Source: Parabacteroides sp.
GTDB lineage: Bacteria; Bacteroidota; Bacteroidia; Bacteroidales; Tannerellaceae
Assembly (NCBI GenBank): GCA_019411205.1
Contig: DXRF01000041.1
Location: 1-16,115 of the forward strand
Direction of reading: 5' to 3'
Length of the DNA: 16,115 bases
Positions 7,282 to 14,821 of this stretch are shown here, one piece after another. Numbering within the stretch: the first letter of the stretch is position 1; every line of letters starts with the position of its first letter. The translations under genes and the position numbers were made by a program. The notes under the pieces are model-generated. The model had not been told where the DNA came from, made no database searches, and was given only the letters and a program-made list of their open reading frames with translations.

Positions 7282-8436
7282 TTATAAGCATGCATATTGA
7301 GGTGCATCCGCCGGTATGACGGCTATGCATTCCGTTTCGATCAGCCAGCCCGGACGACACACGGGAGCATGTACGATCAGGTGTGGAAACGACGGATACC
7401 GGCTTTCGATATATTGCTTGACCACGACATAGTCGGCCGGGTCGCGCAAGTAGACGACCGCTTGCATGATGTCCTGCAATCCGGCTCCCGCCTCTTGTAG
7501 CAAGGTGTCGATATTTTCCAGCATGCGTTCCGTCTGCTTCAGGATATCCCCCGGATGGACGATCTCGCCTCGATTGTCGATACTTGCGGTTCCGGAAATG
7601 AAGATTTGTTTCCGGTCGCCATAGGTTACAGCTGTCCCCCGCTCGAAAGTCACCCCGTATTCGTATGTCGGATTCAGGTGACTGGGAGCATAGAGGAACT
7701 GGATTTGTCCGGGCTGCAAGCCTTTTACGGCATAGGTATCCATCTGGACAAAGACGTTCGGATCGGCATGACGTCCTTCTATTCCCGTACTGGAAATATA
7801 ATGCGTCTTTTCTGTCAGGCCTTGCGTGATGAAAACCTCTTTGCGGGCCTTGACGACACCGGCATAGTTGACATCCACGTTTTGGACGAAGAACCAGGTG
7901 CGGATGCAATCGTTTGCCAGCTTGCATCCCTGCTCGGTCAGTTGCAAGACGTAATCGTTCAGCAAAAGCCGTGTCTGGTACTCGGAGTTGGAAGCCCTGT
8001 TGCAAGAGCCCCCGGTCCAGTATTGCGTATAATGGTTGTGTTCGGCTTTCGACATTCCGTTTCTGACCGTTTCGACGGTAATATCGGTCTGAAACCAAGT
8101 CCACATGGCTATTTTGCTCCCGTTCAGCGGAGCCTGCTCCACGATGGAAAGCGGGCAATAGGAATTTTCACATTCCCAAGCCATCACCAGGTCGGCCTGG
8201 TTGGCGGCGTCGCTCAGGAAATAGCGTCGGAAGACGGCGGTCGCATCGTCGGGCAACGCCTCTTGGACAATTGCCGCATAGGTTTGTTGGATGTTCTGAA
8301 GTTGTCCGGAAAACGGCAATGTCAGGTCCGTGGTAGTGAGCAGGACGTGATATTCAGCAACCCCGCCTTTCCCGGCAAAAGAAGAAATTTGAACTTCGAC
8401 AGCTTTGTCTGTATATGTCTTTTTGATGTAATCCAT
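7282..8436 (-). CDS. RidA-fold, FkbO/Hyg5 chorismatase-like protein (copy 1)
   Basis: A 384-residue paralogue of the protein at 4680-5825, similar along its full length. Key stretches are FRRYFLSDAANQ (69-80), APLNGSKIAMW (102-112), NRASNSEYQTRLLL (146-159), IRTWFFVQNVDVNYAG (178-193), SSTGIEGR (215-222), FERGTAVTY (264-272), FISGTASID (279-287), EIVHPGDILKQT (291-302) and CRPGWLIETE (360-369). There is no signal peptide, so it acts in the cytoplasm. The gene begins 15 bp after the cytochrome c lipoprotein gene and therefore belongs to the envelope operon. A chorismatase would yield a dihydroxycyclohexadienoate or hydroxybenzoate from chorismate; that activity is an inference from fold resemblance only. 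Confidence 0.72.
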   Translation of the reverse strand: MDYIKKTYTDKAVEVQISSFAGKGGVAEYHVLLTTTDLTLPFSGQLQNIQQTYAAIVQEALPDDATAVFRRYFLSDAANQADLVMAWECENSYCPLSIVEQAPLNGSKIAMWTWFQTDITVETVRNGMSKAEHNHYTQYWTGGSCNRASNSEYQTRLLLNDYVLQLTEQGCKLANDCIRTWFFVQNVDVNYAGVVKARKEVFITQGLTEKTHYISSTGIEGRHADPNVFVQMDTYAVKGLQPGQIQFLYAPSHLNPTYEYGVTFERGTAVTYGDRKQIFISGTASIDNRGEIVHPGDILKQTERMLENIDTLLQEAGAGLQDIMQAVVYLRDPADYVVVKQYIESRYPSFPHLIVHAPVCRPGWLIETECIAVIPADAPQYACL

Positions 8437-8451
8437 GTAATATGTGCTTTC

Positions 8452-9162
8452 TTATTCTTTAGCTCCGTTATTGATCCAATCGTCGAGCAACGTCAGGGTG
8501 CTGGACGTTGTGATGACGTTGGTATGATCGTATTTGATAATGTTCTCGTGCAGGATGACGTGCAGGAAACTTTCTTCCGCGCTTCCCGGTTTGACCAATT
8601 TCAACCCTTCCTCGCTTTTATCGGCTACGACATCGACCAAGGCCTTGTAACTTTTACCTTCCGTGAGGTACAGTCCGGCAGCAGGTTCCGTACTCCCTCC
8701 GTGGCAAGCCGTACAGGAACGATTGAAAATCTCGGTCTGGATGCTGTTGAACATGCCGGTATCCAGCTTTCCGGCGTCCAGCCGTATGGTATCTGCCTGT
8801 TCCGTGTAGTCGGCGGTATAGAAACTGGCGATCCTTTTGCGCAGTTTGTTGATGACGCAAACTTCAATCTGCGTGACTTCGCTGGGAATACCGGCCAAGA
8901 CCATGTCTATCGTCCCGTCGGCCGTCTGGCTAATCCCTTTTGCCGTTTGGGCGTAAGCATTGTCGGGAGTGAATCCGGCCAGTACGACGCTGTAACCGCC
9001 CGGCCAGGATTCTATCCCGCTGATTTGGGCGGTCAGCTTCACTGTTCCTCCCTCTCTTTGCGTCTGATTGTTTTCATCATATATCTTGCCATCGTCACAG
9101 GAGATGGCAAGACCGGAAAAGAGCAACAGCCCGGAGATGAACGAATAAACTTTTCTTTTCAT
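8452..9162 (-). CDS. Monoheme cytochrome c-like lipoprotein
   Basis: A 236-residue lipoprotein (lipobox near AISC, Cys22). Residues about 38-130 look like a small beta-rich domain of unknown type. The C-terminal part (about 140-236) is a cytochrome c-like domain with one heme-binding motif CTACH (Cys150, Cys153, His154) and family-like LVKPGSAEESFLHVIL and LLDDWINNGA. There is no Met after residue 137, so the sixth heme ligand cannot be the usual Met; His191, His195 or His203 could serve, or the site may be open. It is encoded 10 bp after the second porin and 15 bp before the Rid/chorismatase-like gene. It probably exchanges electrons with the di-heme oxidoreductase of the same operon at the periplasmic or outer-membrane face (inference). 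Confidence 0.8.
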   Translation of the reverse strand: MKRKVYSFISGLLLFSGLAISCDDGKIYDENNQTQREGGTVKLTAQISGIESWPGGYSVVLAGFTPDNAYAQTAKGISQTADGTIDMVLAGIPSEVTQIEVCVINKLRKRIASFYTADYTEQADTIRLDAGKLDTGMFNSIQTEIFNRSCTACHGGSTEPAAGLYLTEGKSYKALVDVVADKSEEGLKLVKPGSAEESFLHVILHENIIKYDHTNVITTSSTLTLLDDWINNGAKE

Positions 9163-9172
9163 GACGTTGCGA

Positions 9173-10387
9173 TTAGAAAGTGTACTGAAGTAAGACGGTT
9201 CCGGAATGCATGGCCAGTCCTAAGTCGTCGTTGTCGCGGTCAAGCTGCGTGTCGTGTCCGGTACGTCCGATGAACTGATACATGGCTTGCAGTTTCAGGT
9301 TGCAGCCGGTGAAGAAATAATTGAATCCGACGGCCGGCATATTCAGGAAACCGTTTGTGTCCAACCCGTTGCGGTTGAAGAAGTCATAACGGGCTGTCGC
9401 CTGTAGTTTGTTGGTAACGAAATAACCGCCTTGCACGTAACCTCCTAAATAGTTATAGCTCTCGTCGATTTTCTGCCGTTTGGTAAAACCTACATTCATA
9501 TAATAGATTTCGGCGCCGAGATACAGGCGGTTCTTCAACATGGCAAATTCGGCTCCTGCCCGGAAATCGTTCGTGCTTTCGCTTTCGCTCTCCACATTCA
9601 ATGACGTGGAAAGACCGAACAGCATCTTGTCTTCCTTCAAACGGTTCGGGCTGCCCTGGTTGGACGGCATGACTCCTTTCGGCATGTACGTGATGCGGCC
9701 GGCATAGAGCAATGACGGGATATGCCAGTCGTCGCTGAACGTTTTGGATGCGACATTGACGGAGCTTCCCGTTCCGTTGAAAATTCCCACTTCGTAGCCG
9801 AACTTCTCTTTTACCAATCCGTGTACTTCCACTCCGAGGTCGAATCCCATGCCTATGTTCGGTGTCACGGCATTAAGAGAATAAGGCAAGATGACGGATG
9901 AGGTGAGCGATGTCGGCAGTGTCGGCATTAACGTCTCGCCCAGCGTAGTGAGGTAAGCGTGCGAGAACGGAGTCTTGAACTTGCCGGCACGTATGGCGAA
10001 ACTCTTCTTTATCTCTACGTCGAACCAAGCCTGCTGGAGGATGTTTCCTCCGCTTCCGGCGGCATTGATGGAGAGGTTGAATGTCACCCGGTCGAATGCT
10101 TTGCCCGTGAAACCGAGGATGGCGTAGGGGATCGAGAAACCGCTGTTGTGTATATTGTCCTGATTGTAGGCTGGGTCCAGTCCTTCATCGTCGTAGTAGT
10201 TGATGTTGGCACTGGTCTGGACCAACATATAAGGTTTGAAGACGAAATCCCCCTTCTTGGTAGCGATTGTAAAACCTTCTTTGCCGTTTAGCGATACGAC
10301 ACCGTTTTCCGTATCTTCTTCATATTGGGCCATGACGGCCAACGGCAAGAGTAATAATGCTGCAATTATGATTATCAGTTGTTTCAT
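9173..10387 (-). CDS. Outer-membrane porin (phosphate-selective porin O/P-like)
   Basis: A 404-residue beta-barrel protein with a cleavable signal peptide (MKQLIIIIAALLLLPLAVMA, cut before QYEED). The body has alternating aromatic/hydrophobic strands, for example FVFKPYMLVQTSANINYY, GFSIPYAILGF, FAIRAGKFKTPFSHAYL and LYLGAEIYYMNVGF, and it ends in the barrel-type terminal strand VLLQYTF with C-terminal Phe. GKFKTPF followed by a region of Leu/Pro/Ser is typical of the OprO/OprP-type Porin_O_P family. Family members pass anions, but specificity cannot be read from the sequence. It lies between the di-heme oxidoreductase gene (22 bp gap) and the cytochrome gene (10 bp gap), indicating one operon. 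Confidence 0.82.
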   Translation of the reverse strand: MKQLIIIIAALLLLPLAVMAQYEEDTENGVVSLNGKEGFTIATKKGDFVFKPYMLVQTSANINYYDDEGLDPAYNQDNIHNSGFSIPYAILGFTGKAFDRVTFNLSINAAGSGGNILQQAWFDVEIKKSFAIRAGKFKTPFSHAYLTTLGETLMPTLPTSLTSSVILPYSLNAVTPNIGMGFDLGVEVHGLVKEKFGYEVGIFNGTGSSVNVASKTFSDDWHIPSLLYAGRITYMPKGVMPSNQGSPNRLKEDKMLFGLSTSLNVESESESTNDFRAGAEFAMLKNRLYLGAEIYYMNVGFTKRQKIDESYNYLGGYVQGGYFVTNKLQATARYDFFNRNGLDTNGFLNMPAVGFNYFFTGCNLKLQAMYQFIGRTGHDTQLDRDNDDLGLAMHSGTVLLQYTF

Positions 10388-10409
10388 TTTTGTCTGTCTT
10401 ATGGATAAA

Positions 10410-11843
10410 TTATAAGGAGTTGAGGAATGCGATCACTGCCTCACGCTCTTCCTTGCTCATTTGTTTGAATAAATTTTTGGAGGCTTCCCCTTCGCCTCCG
10501 TGCCACATGATGGCTTCGGTCAGGTTGCGGGCGCGTCCGTCGTGAAGGAAATAGGTATGGCCGTTGACTTTTTCCTGCAGTCCGATCCCCCAGAGCGGTG
10601 TGGTACGCCATTCGTTTCCTCGTGCCAGGCCGCTGACATAATTGTCGTTCAACCCGACTCCCATGATTTCCGACCCCATGTCGTGCAGCAGGAAATCAGA
10701 ATAAGGATGGATGGTCTGTCCGCCGAGCCATGGCAAACGTGTGCCGTTGAGCAGTGTGGAACCGCCTGCTTGCGTGTGCAGCGTAGTGACGTGGCAGAGA
10801 TGGCATTTTGCTTCGTAAAACTTTTGTTCTCCTAAGATGACCTGAGGGTCGTTTGTGTTGCGCCGTGCCGGTACGCCGAGGCTTTGCATGTAAAGGTCTA
10901 CATCTTCCATATCGGCGGTCGATATGTCGAGCTGGTCGTACGAGAGCCCCATCATGCTGCCCTGGTTGATCTGAGCCTGCCCTTCGCAAATCTCTTCCGG
11001 GTAGCGGCTGTTTGTCACACCCATATCGCTCGAGAAGCCCAGTTCAACGGTCAGGTCGAGATGTTGCGCTTTGTTCCCCGAAAGGCCGACACCGGTGACA
11101 CCCTTCTCGGTGATATAGTTGCAACGTCCGCTGATGCCATATTCCGGATAATTGCTTTTGGCAGCGAGCGCTTCGATTTCCCGGCGGTCGATCGCCATCA
11201 TCTGTCCCATGCCGACGTGGCGTAACGGGATGCGTACGGTGCAGAACAAATCTTCCGGGGCGATGCTGTCTTTATACCATTCGGTTATTGTGTAGTTGGG
11301 TTTGCATAGTTCGTAAGTCTCTCCGTCGGGGAAAGAGAAAGTCTGCTTGTCGTATGTGACGGACAACTTGCCTTCGGCTTTGACGCCGTAGATAGCTTGG
11401 TCGTGCAATACACGTCCGTAGTCGCGGAAGAAAGCACCGTTGCGGCGGGAGATATAGACCAGCATGGAAGAGAAACCGTAGTTGCCAGATCCGCCGTTTT
11501 CCCACAATGTCGGTTTGGTCCTTCCTGCGTTGCGATGGCAACTGCCGCAGGAATAACCGGCATAGACAGGTCCGAGGCCGCCTCCGTCGCCGTTGTTGCT
11601 GGTGCGTACATCGTCGTAGAGGCCGTCGCCGTTGTTGAAACGGATCGAGTTGGCTCCTGTTATCCAGTCGGCGTTCGTATCGTAGGCGACCGACGAGTTT
11701 AGGAAAATCGTTGAAGTCCCTGCTGACAACGCATATCCGTTCGGGACATCTATTTTATCCATATCCATTTTATCGTCCTCTTCACAAGCTACGCACGCAA
11801 AGAGCAGGAATAGCGAGGATGTTAACAGGTAAGATTGCTTCAT
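10410..11843 (-). CDS. Di-heme oxidoreductase (DHOR, DUF1111/PF06537) lipoprotein
   Basis: A 477-residue secreted lipoprotein. The signal peptide ends in FACVAC, with Cys20 the likely lipidated residue. Two c-type heme motifs are present: CGSCH (Cys99-His103, in a Gly-rich stretch) and CHLCH (Cys347-His351). The C-terminal part has the family pattern LHDMGSEIMG, TPLWGIG, HDGRARNLTEAIMWHGGEG and a final helix ending AFLNSL. This is the thiol-oxidoreductase/DHOR family, often encoded beside imelysin genes in predicted iron-uptake loci; its electron donor and acceptor are unknown. Distance to the imelysin gene is 146 bp and includes a strong hairpin, so its expression may be set apart from the two upstream genes. 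The next gene, a porin, follows after 22 bp. Confidence 0.9.
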   Translation of the reverse strand: MKQSYLLTSSLFLLFACVACEEDDKMDMDKIDVPNGYALSAGTSTIFLNSSVAYDTNADWITGANSIRFNNGDGLYDDVRTSNNGDGGGLGPVYAGYSCGSCHRNAGRTKPTLWENGGSGNYGFSSMLVYISRRNGAFFRDYGRVLHDQAIYGVKAEGKLSVTYDKQTFSFPDGETYELCKPNYTITEWYKDSIAPEDLFCTVRIPLRHVGMGQMMAIDRREIEALAAKSNYPEYGISGRCNYITEKGVTGVGLSGNKAQHLDLTVELGFSSDMGVTNSRYPEEICEGQAQINQGSMMGLSYDQLDISTADMEDVDLYMQSLGVPARRNTNDPQVILGEQKFYEAKCHLCHVTTLHTQAGGSTLLNGTRLPWLGGQTIHPYSDFLLHDMGSEIMGVGLNDNYVSGLARGNEWRTTPLWGIGLQEKVNGHTYFLHDGRARNLTEAIMWHGGEGEASKNLFKQMSKEEREAVIAFLNSL

Positions 11844-11907
11844 ATCATTTTATTGGTTTTCTGAATTTGTTTCCGAATAACGCGAGTCGCATTGTGTAAT
11901 AACTCTG

Positions 11908-11949
11908 AAACCCTGAAACAGCGGGCGTTTGTCTGCTGTTTCAAGGTTT
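11908..11949 (-). promoter_or_regulatory. Strong intercistronic hairpin between imelysin and DHOR genes
   Basis: AAACCCTGAAACAGC (11908-11922) pairs with GCTGTTTCAAGGTTT (11935-11949) over 15 bp with one G-U type pair, around a 12-nt loop. No T-run follows on the - strand, so it is not a standard intrinsic terminator. An mRNA-stability or processing element that gives unequal levels of the flanking genes is a reasonable guess. Confidence 0.55.
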
Positions 11950-11989
11950 GTCATGATCTGTTATCAAATTTTATGTCTCAGAGGCATGC

Positions 11990-13249
11990 TTATTTTGCTC
12001 CGTCGACAGTGCGGGGTTGTCCGTCTTTGAACAGGAGATATTCCAATGTATGGTAACCACGTACGCTCTGTGCGGCTCCGATGGCTTCATCTTCTTCGTC
12101 GAAGTTTCCGCCCCATTCCAGGTCATCCCAGTTCTGTGAGTTCAATACCTGTACAATGCCGTTCTGGTCCAAAGGCCAGCTGTCCATATTGGGGTCCAGA
12201 CCTAAGTTGGCAACCGGACCGATAAGGAAGGCTTCGCTCTTTTCCCACGGTTCGCGGGCCGTGATCCATAAATCGCAGGCTTTTTCGAAATTGTCATTGC
12301 TTGGGTTCTGTCTGAACTGGTTCACCGCATCCAGTAAAAGTTTGTTCTTTTCCTGCAAGTCTTTATAAGTCGGAAGAACGACCGCGTCGACAAACTGTTC
12401 GGCTATTGCATCCAGGTCATCGTCATACTCTGGGGCTCCGAACGTTTGGTTTACATACGGTTTTACTTCATTCAGCAACAGGTTGGCCAGTTCCATGCAA
12501 GTGTTCATTGCGGTAACGGACTCTTCGCAGTCGATGTTGTTGCGGAACGGTTGCGGAATAGCTTGGATCGCTTTTGCCGAAGCGAAAATCAGTGTTTTGA
12601 TTTCTTCGTCGAGGGCCGGGTTGGTTGAAGCGATCAGTTTTGAAAGCGAGTGCTCTGCGATGTCTCCTTCATCGTCGAAATCTTTGTAAGAGTTGAATGC
12701 GCTCAGGTTTCCGTCTACTTTAGACACGTCGTTGTCGTCGATGCGGCCGTAATATGTGTTACGGATGGAGAAGATATTGTTCGTATAGTCGTCGCGCGAA
12801 TGCCAGCTATACCATGATTCGACGGCATAAAGACCGCCTTCCTTGTCACCGCTGGTATATTTGGTATACGGGTCCTTGATCTTGGCGTCGCCCACTTCGT
12901 TGGCGATGTTCCACATACCGCTTTCGATCATTTCCTCGATACACGAGAGCGGACTTTGATAAGCCCCGGCAGTCTGGTCTTTGAAGATCGTGGCGTATGG
13001 ACCGTGTGAACCCTGCTCATCGACGTAGTCGGTCACCCAGGAGTTGTAGAGCGTGGTTGCGTCGTCGTTCAGCAGCATGGCTACGTTATACATATAGTTA
13101 CCCCATGCACTGGCGTTTTCTGAACTGTAATCCAGGTTGACCGGATCGCCACCGTCCGGAGTGGGGTCGTCGTTGTCGCTACATGCTCCCATCGAGAATG
13201 TCATGGCGAGCGATAAGGCTGCCAGATAGAAATAATTTTTCTTTTTCAT
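11990..13249 (-). CDS. Imelysin-family (M75-like) iron-uptake lipoprotein, permuted type
   Basis: A 419-residue lipoprotein (lipobox MGAC, Cys23, followed by an Asp/Gly-rich linker). It belongs to the imelysin/EfeO/IrpA superfamily, all-helical periplasmic proteins linked to iron uptake and not true peptidases. The GxHxxE motif is GYHTLE (398-403), almost at the C-terminus, preceded by WEKSEAFLIGP (335-345) and DSWPLD. The stretch that normally follows the motif, with ESWYSWHSRDDYTNNIFSIR, is instead found at 144-163. This order is that of the circularly permuted imelysins described from Bacteroides ovatus. It is the second gene of the operon, 36 bp after the first porin and 146 bp before the di-heme oxidoreductase gene. 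A metal-binding or substrate-delivery role is inferred; iron is most likely. Confidence 0.9.
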   Translation of the reverse strand: MKKKNYFYLAALSLAMTFSMGACSDNDDPTPDGGDPVNLDYSSENASAWGNYMYNVAMLLNDDATTLYNSWVTDYVDEQGSHGPYATIFKDQTAGAYQSPLSCIEEMIESGMWNIANEVGDAKIKDPYTKYTSGDKEGGLYAVESWYSWHSRDDYTNNIFSIRNTYYGRIDDNDVSKVDGNLSAFNSYKDFDDEGDIAEHSLSKLIASTNPALDEEIKTLIFASAKAIQAIPQPFRNNIDCEESVTAMNTCMELANLLLNEVKPYVNQTFGAPEYDDDLDAIAEQFVDAVVLPTYKDLQEKNKLLLDAVNQFRQNPSNDNFEKACDLWITAREPWEKSEAFLIGPVANLGLDPNMDSWPLDQNGIVQVLNSQNWDDLEWGGNFDEEDEAIGAAQSVRGYHTLEYLLFKDGQPRTVDGAK

Positions 13250-13285
13250 TTTATTGATTAAGCTATTAAATTGTTTATGTTGTTT

Positions 13286-14626
13286 TTATTTGTTGAGGAA
13301 CCAGCCGATGTAGGCGATGGCCAGGCTGAATTCGTTTTCGCTGTTATATTTACCGCCTCCGATCTTGCGTGTCGTGTAGTCTGCTTTCACGACAAGGTTG
13401 GGTAAGGCGTACCAGTTGGCTCCGGCTGTCCACATGCTTACTTTGTTGCGTAAGTCCATCGTGTGCTTGCCTTCGCCTTTCTCCTGCGGGTTGTAGTATT
13501 CGTAGCGGACGAACGGATAGATGACGGGCACGTTCCTGTTGTCTTTACAAACCGCACGCAGGTTGAACCCCACTTCGCCACCGTAGCTGACTGCACGTTT
13601 GGCGATCGGGGTTGTCTGTGTATAAGGAGAACCGCCGCTTTGGTGGTTGTTGACGCTGTTGAGGACGTCGGTTTTGCTCAGGTTGCCGTATATCATGTTT
13701 GCGCGTGCGGTGACATATTTGTTTTTGTATTGCAGGTCGGCCGTATAGATACGCAAAGGTATGTTTCCATATTTGACGTAGGTTTCCGGTTTGTCGGAAT
13801 TGGCTCCCGTGTTGTGGCAATAGTAGAAGGAACCGCCTATTTTCAATCCCGGTACTCCTAAATAGTTCAGGCGGGCCACATAGCCCGGCGAGGTGAAGTT
13901 ATCTGTTTCGAACAGTCCCTGCTTACCGCCGGCAACCCATGTGTTGCGGTCGAACCCGTTGGCGTTCAATCCGGCAACGACCAAAGCCTGGTAGTTGAAA
14001 CGTGTGTAGCCTCGGCCGAACGTACCGAACACTTCGATACCGTTTTCGTGCCAGGTAGAAGGAAGGATGGTCGTTTCGCCTTCCGGACGAGAAGTTCCGA
14101 AGAAGTTGATCGGCTCGTGATGCTCGTTGGTCAAACCGACCGGGACGATCAGGTGGCCGGCACGGACATTGAAGGCCGGATGGATAAGACGTGTGATGTG
14201 GAATTGTTCCAAAGCAACTTCACCGCCTTTTTCAACTTCCATTTCGTATTCTCCGTTTTCCGTATTTTCTATCTCATAGGCACTTCCCGTACCTCCAGCC
14301 TCAAATTCTATTTCTGCTCCTAATATCCATTGGGAATTGAATTTGTAATCGAAAGCCAAGACAAAACGGGGTATGGAGATCGAATTGCGATGGTCTTTCT
14401 TGCTACCGTTGTCCGTACCCCGGAAGCGGTTGATGCCGTAGTCCATAAAGTTCGCGAGGATTTCCCCATATCCGCCGAAGCGGAACTTGTTATATCCGTC
14501 GGCATAAATGTCTGCAGACTGTTCCACTGCGGATTTTCCTGTCGTTGTTTCTTCCTGTTCCTGTGCAAAAGCCGTTGTACAAGAGGTGAGTAGAGTGATT
14601 GCTACCAGTTTAGTGAATCTTTTCAT
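13286..14626 (-). CDS. Outer-membrane beta-barrel (porin-like), first gene of the operon
   Basis: A 446-residue outer-membrane protein with a signal peptide (cleavage after AFA, residue 21; an LTSC lipobox-like sequence at 13-16 is probably fortuitous). After a short linker (about 22-45) comes a barrel with strands such as FRFGGYGEILANFMDYG, ISIPRFVLAFDYKF, WILGAEIEFEAGG, FNVRAGHLIVPVGLTNEHHEP and PVIYPFVRYEYYNP, ending IAYIGWFLNK. AGHLIVPVGLTN resembles the constriction-region strand of Porin_O_P-type proteins. There is an acidic loop with TENGEYEMEVEKGG (about 121-134). It is the promoter-proximal gene, 20 bp below a good -7 element, and is followed by imelysin after 36 bp. It could admit the ligand handled by the lipoproteins downstream (inference). 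Confidence 0.8.
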   Translation of the reverse strand: MKRFTKLVAITLLTSCTTAFAQEQEETTTGKSAVEQSADIYADGYNKFRFGGYGEILANFMDYGINRFRGTDNGSKKDHRNSISIPRFVLAFDYKFNSQWILGAEIEFEAGGTGSAYEIENTENGEYEMEVEKGGEVALEQFHITRLIHPAFNVRAGHLIVPVGLTNEHHEPINFFGTSRPEGETTILPSTWHENGIEVFGTFGRGYTRFNYQALVVAGLNANGFDRNTWVAGGKQGLFETDNFTSPGYVARLNYLGVPGLKIGGSFYYCHNTGANSDKPETYVKYGNIPLRIYTADLQYKNKYVTARANMIYGNLSKTDVLNSVNNHQSGGSPYTQTTPIAKRAVSYGGEVGFNLRAVCKDNRNVPVIYPFVRYEYYNPQEKGEGKHTMDLRNKVSMWTAGANWYALPNLVVKADYTTRKIGGGKYNSENEFSLAIAYIGWFLNK

Positions 14627-14645
14627 TGCGTTTTTTAATTTTTGG

Positions 14646-14677
14646 CAAAATTAGAGGGGCTGCCAACGGTGTGCAAT
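14646..14677 (-). promoter_or_regulatory. Leftward promoter of the porin-imelysin operon
   Basis: On the - strand TAATTTTG (14653-14646) fits TAnnTTTG exactly, and ATTG (14677-14674) lies 20 bp upstream as a -33 element. Transcription would begin near 14640, about 12-15 nt before the ATG at 14626, giving a very short leader. Confidence 0.7.
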
Positions 14678-14686
14678 CGCAATTAG

Positions 14687-14784
14687 TAGGTAAAAAGGTT
14701 CCGATGTTACCTATTTGTAGGTATTGTGCCTGAATATCACCTTGATTAGGTAGTAAAAGACGTTTTTTTACTCACATATAGGTA
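14687..14784. promoter_or_regulatory. Four helically phased TAGGTA boxes (putative operator array)
   Basis: TAGGTA occurs on the + strand at 14687-14692, 14718-14723, 14747-14752 and 14779-14784, that is 31, 29 and 32 bp apart, close to three helical turns each. The second box is half of a perfect palindrome TACCTA-TTTG-TAGGTA (14708-14723); the fourth has the partial partner TACTCA (14769-14774) at the same spacing. Boxes 2 and 4 share the 10-mer TAGGTATTGT. The array fills the space between the -33 elements of two divergent promoters. The binding protein is unknown; the two LuxR-type regulators are obvious candidates. Confidence 0.6.
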
Positions 14785-14815
14785 TTGTAGGAGGCGGGAA
14801 GTGCCCGTATCTTTG
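14784..14815 (+). promoter_or_regulatory. Rightward promoter divergent from the porin operon
   Basis: TATCTTTG (14808-14815) is a perfect -7 element, with ATTG (14784-14787) 20 bp upstream as -33. Box 4 of the TAGGTA array overlaps the -33 element by one base. The expected start of transcription is near 14822. Confidence 0.65.
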
Positions 14816-14821
14816 CAATGT

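Noticed and set aside
7245..7307. N-terminal extension of the first hemerythrin protein.
   Set aside because: It would overlap the upstream gene, and the paralogue has an unrelated extension there, so the shared MxNGKYRET start is preferred.
7259..8158. A 299-codon - strand frame, Arg/Gln-rich.
   Set aside because: Out-of-frame reading of the chorismatase-like gene; its low-complexity basic composition is typical of a shadow frame. The same applies to 4699-5556.
7555..9273. A 572-codon open frame on the + strand.
   Set aside because: It is fully antisense to the chorismatase-like and cytochrome genes, which have clear family motifs. Its translation shows no recognisable domain and it crosses two real genes.
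13286..14626. Lipoprotein reading of the first porin (LTSC at residues 13-16).
   Set aside because: The following TTAFAQE is a better signal peptidase I site, and a lipid anchor is unusual on a beta-barrel.
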